From NCBI GenBank assembly GCA_026413225.1, contig CM048557.1, forward strand, positions 21,616,871 to 21,680,870: a DNA stretch of 64,000 nt. The letters are read 5' to 3'. Every line of letters begins with the position of its first letter. Position 1 is the stretch's first letter. The stretch comes from Otis tarda (Eukaryota > Chordata > Aves > Otidiformes > Otididae). The position numbers and the translations under genes are program-made. Below the pieces are notes generated by a model that saw nothing but the letters and a program-made list of their open reading frames with translations, had not been told where the DNA came from and searched no databases. Positions 23,381-33,560 of the stretch are shown in pieces.

Positions 23381-24199
23381 GGGGGCCCCCGCGGCGAATG
23401 CGCTGCGGGGAGAGGGACGGGGGGGGCGGCTCCAGCCCCGCCCCCGGGGCGGGCAGGCGCACCCCCCGCCCGCTGCCGGGCGCCTGCCCCGTTCGCTCGG
23501 CCCCCGGCAGCGGCGGCGGCGGCGTCAGTGGCGCCGCCCCCCTCCTGGCGAGGCGGCGGCCCGGCGGCGGCCGGGTCGTGCGCCGCGATCGCTCTCCGGG
23601 AGCGGGCGCGGCGGGGTGCGCCGGTCCCCGCCCGTTGAGGGAGCAGGACGCTTGGCCCTGTCCGCTGCCGCGCTAGCGGGGCCTCGCTTCTCCCGCCGCT
23701 CGCTGTCGGCTGAGAAGAGCGTCGGCCCGCTCAGCAAAACGGCTCCCCTGCCGCCCGCCCGCCGGGAAACACCCGGCAGCGGCAGCGCCTCGGCTGCTCG
23801 AGGCCATCCCCGGGCAGGGCGGGCCCGCGGCCTTTGCCCCAGCGCTGCCGGTGCCGGCGGTACCGGGCACGGAGCGAGGGGCAGCACTCCCTGTATCCCT
23901 TGCTCCGCCTCGGGTCCCTCCCGTCTCAGCCTCCGCCTCCGGCATGCCCGGTCTCCTGCCTGTGCTCGCACACCCGCGGCCTTTCTCCTCCCTTGCCTTC
24001 TGTGGCTGCTGCCTGCCCTCTCCTTTCACATCCCTGTTCCTTGCACAGGCTCTGCCGGCCTTCCGTCCTTTCTGCTCCGCCTTGGCTCCTTGCCACCCCC
24101 CATTTTCCCCTCTCCAGGGGCTTCTCTCGTTTCACAGCTGCCCCCAGAACGCTTTCCATTGCCTCCATCTTAAGACCCGCAGGTGCTTGGCAGACCCTC

Positions 24200-27100
24200 T
24201 TCCTGTGGGGGCTCCCAGTGTTTTCCAGCCCTGTGCCAGCAGCTGGTGGTGGGCCCTGTTCCCCCCATGAGGAGCAGACACCTCCCAGCTCACCTCCCCA
24301 TCCCCATCTTCCTGTCAAGGTCATCCAGGGGCTGCAAAAAAATGTTAGTGTTGGTGCAAAGACAGGGCAAGGAACGTGTAAGGTGGGATGCTAGAGAGCG
24401 CGATGCAGCAGCTCAGGCTTATTGAAGTGACCCTGGGACTACCTTCGATCTGTTTTTACTTGAGCATTAATATTTAAGGATGCAGGAAGCTGCTTTACGT
24501 GTAATATGATCTTGCTCAAAAGTTTCACTTCATAACAAAACAAACAGGTACTTAAATAGTAGATGATTAAGTAATCAGCTATTTGCAGCCTGAGCAAAAG
24601 TCATGTTCAGTATTTATCACGTCAAGGGAACATTTTCTTCCATAAAGTAAAAAAAGAATCTGTGCAATTCTTCTGCAGTCTTTGTGCAATAGATGGGTCT
24701 CATGTTTCTGAGGATGAAATGTACACAAACAGCAGTCCCGAGATCCCACACAGGCAACCCGGTCTGTACCAACAGAGACACGTAAATAGAGGGAGGGCAG
24801 CGTTTGGCCCATCACCATCCGATGGGACCGGATGGACGCTGCAGCCTTTGCATCGTTCACCGACCTAAGAAGGATTTCTACTCGGAAAGAGAAACTGCAG
24901 ATCTGCGTGATCAGATCAGAGAGGCATTGCAGTGAAATCTGTGGCAAGTAAACCTCAATCAGATCACAGCAAGCTGTTCTCTGTACAACAAAGACCAGCG
25001 TGGCCGTGGCCAGGGGACTGGGTGCTGTTCTTACCATTTCAGTTAAAATTTAGTTAATGGGGCAGTAACATTTTCATTAAGCAAGAAAAGAAGGATAAGC
25101 TTTCCATTTTTTCAGGGAGCTAGGTGAAGTAGAGAATGGCAAGAAATTTCACCGCTTTTTCACAGTCCTTCTGGGAGCTTAATTATGTCTTGGCAAAAAA
25201 AAAAAATCTGCTCCTTGGTCCTTAGCCAAGATCTTCGTCTGCTTATCCTGGCCTTTATTTAAGTGATGAGCCAGGCAGCTCATCGTGCAGGGGGGCACGT
25301 TTGCATCCAGGTATTGTCTCTGCTGCTCCAAAAGTGGGAGATGATATTAGGATGGATGCAGCTTTGCATTCATTCTTTTTCCCTAATGCAGTATCTGTCT
25401 TCACTGGTTACCAGGCGAAGCTTCGCCGGGTCTCGCAAATGAGCTGTTTCTCTGTCATTGATGCAAACATTCGAAATATGTTAACACTTTGGGGTGGGTT
25501 TTCATGCTATGGTATTAGCTCAGAGAAACCTATCAGAAGTGAAGGGAAAACTGTGTGCATGTCCTGACTTTCCCATCCCAAACAGGCACTGGGAAACCCA
25601 ATCTCATTAGTTTTGCTTGGGAGGGGGGTTGGCCTTTTGTGATTTCCAGACGGTTCCTTCCACAAACCTTTCAAAAATAGAGATTTGGAAGTTCTAACAG
25701 CAAATACAGTATTTGTATGCAATAAGAGATGGCTCCCATGACAAATATTTTACAACCTGAATATAAGGTGAAAATTTGTAATTGTTATTTATTTAATACT
25801 AGATTAATTTCATGTGACTCAGAAGATTATTCACGGGATGATGTCCATTTTTCCACTATCAAAATAAGTGCTACATCAACAATAAGTAATTCCTTGTAAG
25901 TGAGGGACACTTTGAAGTATAAATTAGGCATTTGGATAGAACAGAAATGTTTTGCATTTCATTCTACATTTTATCTAAATAACAGAAATATTTTACATTT
26001 ACTAAGTTAGGAGTGCCTTGGAGTATCAATTAGAGCTTGGATAGAACAGAAATATTTTACATTTTTTCTAAATACAAGCTCTGATAGAATAGGTCCTGGC
26101 ACAAATTATTCCCGCTGTAAAGCAAGCAAAGGGAATGCAGCATCGATGGCTTCATAACCCAGTCAGATTTGTTTTGGTCTGTGCGTGCCTTGCTTCTGGT
26201 GGTGTTGGTTTTTTTTTTTTTGCTGGTAGTGTTGCATTCTGCTGTCCTGACCAGTGCAGGCAAGAGAGATCTCATGTGGCTCATCACAACAGTTTGTTCT
26301 ATATTAACTGCAGGGATTTAATAGAAAATAGTTCTAGTTTGGAGTGTGTGTGGTATTTTTAACTCGCTATCAGTAGGCAAACAGAGAGCAGTAATTACAC
26401 GAGCATGAATTTATGGGGGTTGGGAATAGGAAAACAGAGCAGTAAGTACTTCTTTGCATGTTTGTGCTTGAAAATGCTTCTGCTGGGCCATGTTTTTCAG
26501 GAGGTGGGGGGAAAGCAAGAGAAGTCCCATCTTCAGCAAGGTTGCTACACAGCCAATTTTTTTTCTGAAGGATCCCATGTTGTTCAATCCACTGCACATA
26601 GTCCTGTGGCTCTGTGTATGTGCAGTAGCTCCATGGCTCATGCAGGCGCATTATTTAATTTTTAAATTAACTGCCGTAAATTTCAATAATAGCTTGACCC
26701 TTTTTCTTCCCCTCTCTGTATTTTCTTCCACTGGTTTATTCTCCTGTTGGAGAAATGTCAGTCCATGGACTCCACCAGTCCCTCCTAGCTGGGTCCTCCC
26801 CTGAAGCACAGTGCATCAGGAAGACTCAGAGCTCTACCTGTTAAACACAGTTCAAACACATATGAAAATTGCACACTCTTCCAAAAAGTGCCTTTGCAGT
26901 CCAGGGGTCTGTGGATATTTACATGAAAACAGAACATATGGATGTTTCCAGGGAAGTGTTGGGGTAACCATAAAGCTCTGTGTTTTCTAGCTGTTTATTA
27001 GTCAGGGAGGCAGTGCGACCTCCAGCAATGGCTGGAAGAACGGCAAAACATTTCTCACATTCAGGTGCCTCTGGAACGAGAGGTCCCCATCTGCTCTCAC

Positions 27101-28050
27101 TCTGCTGGAAAGGGCTCTCCCAATGGGCCATGGAGGCACATGCTTCCTTTTGCACTTTCAGATTTACTATTAATGCCAAAGTCCCTGGGAATTAAACTAC
27201 CACGAACCAGAAATAAATGTGTCGTTAAGTGCTGGAAAAGTTTTATTTGAGACTCATCCATGTGAGATGATCCTGAGTTGTCTCCTTGCTGGCTGCTCCA
27301 AGCACAGCACACCCAGATCCTGGGACAGCGGTGTTCATGTCAGCCGCTGCAGGATACATCCAGTGTGGCTTTCTATTTTGTCATATCCAGCTGTATTTAG
27401 GCACATTTGTGGTCTGCGTGCTGGTCATTGCACTAGTTCGTGATACTTTTCATGTCAAGTAATCTGGTGTTTCCCTCTGCACATGAAGACATACTGGGCT
27501 GTTCCCTTTCTATACAGATTTATTTCCTGATGCCTGGCAAAATTCAGAAAATGCCTTTGCTTCCCTCATGATGGCAATCCCCATAATGATAATAAACATC
27601 AAGTATTAAAATTAGACTGCAGAATTAACATCTCAGTGAAATAAACGGGGGGCACTGCAAATTCATGCCTCCTGAGAGCACGTTTTCAGGCTACTTACTG
27701 AGCCAGAAAGGCAACACATCAGGTATTTATAGGCTTTGTTTTCTTCCCAGGCATAAAATCAATTTGCTGTTTCGGCTTAATAAATACCGTGTGTACGTGT
27801 GTGTGTACGTATATATGGAAAAGTTTACTATTGTTAGAGATGAGCATGTGTATAGCTAAGCAGGATCTAGACTACAGGTCCATTATGGGACTTTGCTTGT
27901 TTGTAATTGGTTTGTGTCCTAACGGCCATCAAAACAAGCACATTAAAATCTGATTAAAAAGATAATAGGGAAGGAAGATATTATCATTAAAAAAAAAATC
28001 TCTATTCTACAGCATGGAAGTAAATAATAAAATCTAAAATATTTACAGTT
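24200..28050. other. Intergenic stretch without gene
   Basis: AT-rich single-copy-looking DNA lies upstream of TMEM86A. Apart from the diverged duplication at 25,911-26,075 I see no gene, RNA or recognisable mobile element. Confidence 0.6.
25911..26075. repeat. Diverged duplication with about 105-bp offset
   Basis: A block with TTGAAGTATAAATTAGGCAT and GGATAGAACAGAAATGTTTT (from 25911) reappears as TTGGAGTATCAATTAGAGC and GGATAGAACAGAAATATTTT (from 26018). A partial third copy, AACAGAAATATTTTACATTT, starts at 25981. The copies have diverged by substitutions and indels, so the duplication is not recent. Confidence 0.75.
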
Positions 28051-29215
28051 TATAGAATCATAGAATGGTTTGGATTTGACAGGACCTTTAAAGATCCTCT
28101 AGTCCACCCCCCCTGCCATGGGCAGGGATACCTTCCACTACATCAGGTTGCGCAAAGCCCTGTCCATCCTGACTTTGAACACTTCTGGTCATGGGGCATC
28201 CACAACTTCTCTGGACAACCTGTTCATAATCACCTTCATCATGAAAAAATTTCTTCCTTATATCCACTCTAAATCTACCCCCTTGAAGTTTAAAGCCATT
28301 GCCCCTTGTTCTGTCACTACAGGCCTCGGTAAAAAGTGTCTCTCCATCTTTCTTATATACTAAAGGGCAGCAATAATGTCTCCCCAGATCCTTCTCTTCT
28401 CCAGGCTGAACAACCTCAGGTCTCTCAGCCTGTCCTCATAGGAGAGGTGCTCCAGCCCTCTGATCATCTTTGTGGCCCTCCTCTGGACCCACTCTAACAG
28501 GTCCTTGTCTGTCTTGTACTGGGGACCCCAGAGCTGGACCTCCAGGTGAGGTCTCATGAGAGTGCATAGAGGGACAGAATCACCTCCCTCGACCTGCTGG
28601 CTATGCTGCTTTTTTTTTTTGTAGCACAGGATACAATTGGCTTTCTGGGCTGCAAGTGTACATTGCTGACTCATATCCAATTTTTCATCCACCGGTACCC
28701 CCAAGTCCTTCTCCACAGGACTACTCTCTCTCCAGTCATCCCCCAGCCTGTCTCCATATTTGAGATTGCCCCAATCCATGTGCAAGACCTTGCACTTGGC
28801 CTTGTTGAACTTCATGTGGTTTGCATTGGCCCACCTCTCCAGCCTGTTCAGGACCCTCTGGATGGCATCCCTTCCCTCTGTCCCTGCATGTCAACTGCAC
28901 CACTCGTCTTAGTTCATCTGCAAACTTCCTGAGGGTGCACTCAATCCCATTTTCAATGTCACTGATGAAGATATTAAATAGTATTGGTCCCAGTACGGAC
29001 CATTGGGGGACACCACTTCTTACTAGTTTCCATTTGGACATTGAGCCATTGACTGTAACTCTCTCGATGTGGCCATCCAGCCAATTCCTTAACCATCTAA
29101 CAGTCCATCCATCAAACCCATATCTCTCCAATTTAGCAGCAATAATGTTGGGAGGAACTGTAACCAAAGGCCTTACAGAAGTTCAGGTAGATGACATCGG
29201 TAGCTTTTTGCTTGT
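28051..29215 (-). mobile_element. CR1 LINE with reverse-transcriptase C-terminal half, inactivated
   Basis: The 3' tail (ATAGAATCATAGAATGG) is at 28051 and the element runs leftward on the minus strand. Decayed reading frames cover the RT region ([41 protein letters not shown], then a motif reading FADE where a functional RT has FADD) and the C-terminal domain ([20 protein letters not shown]). Frames are broken between the two parts, and an expanded T run at 28611-28621 adds a shift. The copy is long but dead. Confidence 0.9.
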
Positions 29216-29335
29216 CCTTGACCTGCTGGCCACGCTTCTTTTGATGCAGTTCAGCATACGGTTGATTACAAGTGCACATTGTCAGCTCATGTCTAGCTTT
29301 TCTCAATCCCTTCATCCCCCAGCCTGTTTTTATAC
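29216..29335 (-). mobile_element. Second CR1 fragment abutting the first
   Basis: GACCTGCTGGCCACGCTTCT, then CAGCTCATGTCTAGCTTTTC, then CTCAATCCCTTCATCCCCCA correspond to a CR1 interval already present at 28,590-28,760 in the preceding copy. Position in the element therefore jumps back here. The fragment also lacks the expected CATCCACC...CCAAGTCC interval between the second and third motifs. It represents a separate insertion or a rearranged CR1 copy. Confidence 0.7.
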
Positions 29336-30190
29336 CTGTCTTGATGCCTGAAGGATGGCCAGGCACAGAGTCTGGACCTCCCAACTAATGGCATCTGTGG
29401 CAGCTGGGCCAGGCACTCCTGCAATGCCAGGTGCTCCTGCAACACTGCTGCCATGGGATCATGGAGGGGAGCTCTGGCACAGTGCACAGATGCCATGGGA
29501 GCCATACTGGAGGTAGATCCACTTCCATTGGTTCTTCCTAATCTTTAGGTGAACCCACCTCCACGGGCTCCAGACCATCTGCCACATGATATGTGTGGCT
29601 GATGGTGGCCCCTGTCTGACACTGCTTCCTCTTCCATGCAATTTCTCCAGCCACGCGTCTTCTCTCCTGCCATGCAAGGATGGGAAGCCCGCTTTGCTCT
29701 TGGACCTCTTGTTTCCAGTCATCCTTGGAACTTGAGGGCCTCAAAGTTCAGCAAATTATGGGCCAGCTGCTGAGGTCCCTGTATTTATAGAGCCCAGAAC
29801 AAACAGCAGAGAGGTGGCTTGTGACATCAGGAGAACACTGTGGTGGGGATGCATGTGGCCAAATATGGCTGTTCTGAGAGCTGGGAGGCCTGTGGCCTGA
29901 AAGATGACCTCGTGTGGGAGAAGAGGGAGGGTCGGGGGTGCGGAGGGCCCCTTTTCTGGGGAACACACCCCTGTGCCCTTCTGCTGCCCCTTGAGCACAG
30001 GGACTGCCCTCAAACTCCCCTTGTGTGCCTGGGCTCCAGCACCCTCCTCATCCCGTGCCTGGGCTTCCCTGGATGAGATGGCAGCAATGGTGTTGCAGGA
30101 GGGATCCTTCAAATGGATCAAGACAGGTGCTTGATACATCCCTCTAGAAGTGCATTTGCCCTCTGCATCCAGGGGTGTGCACATGATTTA
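29336..30190. other. Unexplained 850-bp block between CR1 copies, with TATA-like box
   Basis: This stretch is not CR1 and I do not recognise it. It is GC-richer than its surroundings. On the minus strand it contains TCTATAAATACAGGG (about 29,792-29,778), and about 57 bp downstream an ATG opens an 87-codon frame (29722-29459). A 142-codon open frame lies upstream (30184-29756). Neither product resembles a family I know. It could be a fragment of an LTR or another repeat, or unique DNA trapped between insertions. Confidence 0.4.
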
Positions 30191-30404
30191 ATATGAACAG
30201 TCTTACTAGAAAATGAGCTTCCAAAGCTACTGCCTAGTAGATGACAGCAGGACTATTGCATTTGTCCTCCTGAAGCAGCTGTGCCTGTATCTATTAAAGA
30301 CAAGACATACTGGAAAACAGAGGTAGAAAATAAGATTTCACTGTAACAAACAAGGTGTTGCAGAGTCTTGCTTTGGTAAGGTTTGGGTGCTTTAGTGGCA
30401 GAGG

Positions 30405-30551
30405 ACTGGAAGTGTTCAAGGCCAGGCTGGATGAGGCTCTGAGCAACCTGATCTAGTCAGGGATGTCCCTGCTCTTGCAGGGGGGTTGGACTAGATGACC
30501 TTTGAAGGTCCCTTCCAACTCTAACCATTCTATGATTCTATGATTCTATGA
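30405..30551 (+). mobile_element. CR1 3' end with terminal repeat
   Basis: GGCCAGGCTGGATGAGGCTC is followed by GGTTGGACTAGATGACCTTT and ends in ATTCTATGATTCTATGATTC, the CR1 3'-terminal microsatellite. It lies in sense orientation on plus, opposite to most CR1 copies in this window, and is about 150 bp long. Confidence 0.92.
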
Positions 30552-30914
30552 CAATGTCACTAAAGGATTTCTGAACACTTCAAGGATACTAATCTTTTTT
30601 ACAAAGGTAGTTACAGGATAGTATCACACAAAGCTGAAGAAATGAACTTCCCCCAAAAACCTATGATAATCTAATCAAGCAGGATCAGCTAAACCTTTCA
30701 AGGGACATTTAAGAGCTCTTTGGAAGAAGACTCAGCTCTGCTGCTCTTCCCTTTTTCAATGATTACAAAGCCCTTCAGTCTTTCCTTGGGTGAAATATAT
30801 GTCAATTTGCAGATTCTTCTTACAATAGCAAGATCCGGTCCTCTAGACTTCTCTAAATCAGGTTTTTCTTTTTTGCAACCTGAAGCAACTGAATCTTGAT
30901 ACAGTATACTGAAG

Positions 30915-31190
30915 CACAGAATCATGGAATCACAGAATGGTTTGGGTTGGAAAGGACCTTTAAAGGTCATTTAGTCGAAACCCCCTGCAAGGACCAGGGA
31001 CATCTCCAACAAGATCAGGTTGCTCAGAGCCTCATCCAACCTAGCCTTGAGTGTTTCCGGGGATGGGGCATCAACTACCTCTCTGGGTAACCTGTTCCAC
31101 CACCGTCATTGTAATTTTTCTTAATATCTAATCTAAATCTATCTCCCTCTATTTTAAAACCATTACTCCTTGTCCTGTCACAACAGGCCA
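30915..31190 (-). mobile_element. CR1 LINE 3' fragment
   Basis: It starts with ACAGAATCATGGAATCACAG, then GGTTTGGGTTGGAAAGGACC, and runs to the CACAACAGGCC segment. It is moderately diverged, with small deletions in the TTCCACCACC...TCATTGTAA part. Similarity stops at about 31,190. Confidence 0.9.
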
Positions 31191-31624
31191 GGTTACTATA
31201 TCTCTAATAACCACTCTGCACCTTTTCCAGGCTAATTCCTTGCTCTCCTCCCAGCTTCTGGCTGGCCCTCATCCTGTGTGTCACCATGCATTCATGATGA
31301 GTAAAAGCCCACAAAAACCTGAAATGCCACCAAAAGTTGGTCTCATCCACCAGCAACAGCACTTAGATTTAGGTCAGTATCCTCTCCCTCTTCTTCCTTA
31401 AAGCTTGTCCCTCATCATGGCTACAATTTTTCTGCCAGATGCTCAGCTGGATTGCTTTAATGAAAATAGACATTAAAGTATTTGCCCTAGCTGTATTCTG
31501 ATTTATAATCTAACCATTTAATTGCATCATGTTCTTTCCCTACAAGTCATCTGATGATGTTTCCCAGCACAAGCCTTCACCTCTTTCCATGCCTGTTATA
31601 CTACTCCAGCTATTACTGTCTCCT

Positions 31625-31690
31625 TGCTGAGGGTGCACTCAATCCCACCATCCATGTCACCGACAAAGATGTTAAACGACGGTTCCAATT
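31625..31690 (-). mobile_element. Short internal CR1 fragment
   Basis: CTGAGGGTGCACTCAATCCC and ATGTCACCGACAAAGATGTT match the internal CR1 RT interval also seen at 28,930-28,975. It is an isolated piece with no 3' tail, probably a remnant of a larger old insertion. Confidence 0.75.
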
Positions 31691-33430
31691 TTCCAGTGGC
31701 CCACCATAGACTGCAGTATCCAAAGTCACCGATCACCTCAAAGTCTTGTCTGTGGGCAACAGGTATTACCTGAATTACTGTAAAATCAGTCTGAGTTCAG
31801 ATAATTTTTTTTACCACTATGTTTACTTAAAGCCAATCACTGTTACATTTCCCAAAGGAAAACCCTGCCAGCACCATCAGCAAGCAATACATTGATTTTA
31901 AATCATCAAGATTGCCATTGATCTTAGCAGCTATTTAGTGCACATATTCCCAGCAGCCACTTTCTAATGGAATGTTAACAATTCAGTAGGGTTGCTTGAA
32001 GGTCTTGAGGAAGCAAGGGAAAATTTTGTCTCTTGCAGGAAATACCTCCCTAAAACAGTGCCTTCACTTGTAGTCATAACACAGTCAGAGTAGTGCACTT
32101 CTCGAGTCTTGGTGAATCCTAATTATTAATTTTCAAGACATACATAGTTCTTATCTTATTCAGCTTGTTCTGGCAATATGTACACAGTTTCACCTCTGTC
32201 TTATTAAATCCCTGAGGTCCTGGTTGCTGGAGGCTGGGAATATACAAAGCAAAAATGTCTAGCCTCTTGGCCTCTTCGGGGCTCTGCAGCAGTTAGCTGC
32301 TGTCAGCCTTAGGATAGATGAACCCTTAGTCTGCTGCAGTGTGTCTACCCCTGCATTAGAAATACTCTTATAAGAACTGGTCTAAATATGCCTCTCTCTG
32401 CTTTCTTTCCTATAGAATATGGCCTTTACATTTGGGTTAAAATCTTGGACCAGAAGGACAATTTTTTTTTGTTTGGGTATATAATTTCCAATGGTTTAAC
32501 AGGAAACAACATGCAAAACATTTGTCTCTGACAAAAACTACATTTCTTACCAATCTCACTCTGTTTTCTTGCATGTGATCTCAGCTCTGAAAGTATCTAA
32601 TGGGCAAAAATAGGAGGAGTAGGAAGGGAATAATGATTGTAAAATATTTAAGAAAAACGTTAGTTTATCATAAAACTGAAAGGGACAGTGCTTGGTTTGG
32701 GGCTGGAGGAGGCAGCCAGTATATGCTTTGAGTCGGGCTGGTGCCCTCCCTTTGCTGCCAGAAGAGTCTTGGCCAGCTCCATGCCATGGCTCCCTTCTAT
32801 TTTGAAATCGCTGCATGCACAGTGGTAGCTGTTGGTGCCATTATATCCTTGTGCCCGTCAGGCAGGCGTTCTTGTCCCTGTCTGGTTGGCTGGGTCTGCT
32901 GAAAAGCAGTACTCTGACCGAATGGCTCCACAGGCCACACAGACCCTCACTGACATCCATGGCCTCCGGTATTCCTGAAGAAAGACGCAAGTGCCAGGCC
33001 TATTGAAAGGGTTCCTGAGATTTGTACAAATAGCACAATCACACTTTTCTCTACCTCTTACACACGTGTAATGTACATTACCTAAAAGCTACAAGTAACG
33101 TAAGCACTTGACAGGTACCTGTAATTTTAGCCAAGACTTGACCTGTAAGAGTGCTGTAGTTGTATTTCTTTGCATACTACAGACTGCAACATAATCCAGC
33201 AGATAAAGAAGGATGAGGGCAAACGAGCATTTTGAATAAGTGTCACCGCCTGTCACTTGCAAACCTCCACCGCCTGGCATTGAGCCAAACCTGGCGGATG
33301 TTCTGAGCCACTCTGGCATGCTTCTTATGTGTTATGGCAAGGATGAGAAAAAAAATATCAGTTCTTTTGGGATTGTATGCATGGGTGGAAGTCCCCCGTA
33401 CAACAAATAGCAAGAGGAAAGGAGAGAGGC
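31691..33430. other. Intergenic stretch without gene
   Basis: Nothing supportable is seen here: no exon-like open frame, no RNA gene and no recognisable repeat. Confidence 0.55.
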
Positions 33431-33560
33431 AGCATGTTCTAGTAAATAGGAATTAAATGAGACCTGGGCTTTCAGCCGGGCTCCTCTGCTGACTCGCTGG
33501 ATGATTGTGAGCACATTTTGGGTTTTTATACCAGTCTGTATCAGGAAACAATGATTGAAA
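33431..33560 (+). mobile_element. MIR-like SINE remnant
   Basis: GAGACCTGGGCTTTCAGCCG, then CTCTGCTGACTCGCTGGATGA, then TTGTGAGCAC align in order with the MIR core (gagacctggg..., ctctgccactgacttgctgtgtga..., ttgggcaa...). They are heavily diverged, as expected for an amniote-wide ancient SINE. Identification is by eye only. Confidence 0.5.

Larger units (their letters stand above)
22560..24000. promoter_or_regulatory. CpG island spanning the TMEM86A first exon
   Basis: Base composition rises sharply to high GC with many CG dinucleotides across about 1.4 kb centred on the TMEM86A first coding exon, then falls off after about 24.2 kb. Long open frames in this block on both strands are rich in A, G, P and R and are composition artefacts. 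Confidence 0.85.

Noticed and set aside
23265..24173. 302-codon plus-strand open frame next to TMEM86A exon 1, and 100-190 codon frames overlapping it on both strands
   Set aside because: It lies in a CpG island, its product is dominated by A, G, P, R and S with no domain, and frames of similar length occur on the opposite strand. This is the expected effect of stop-poor GC-rich sequence.
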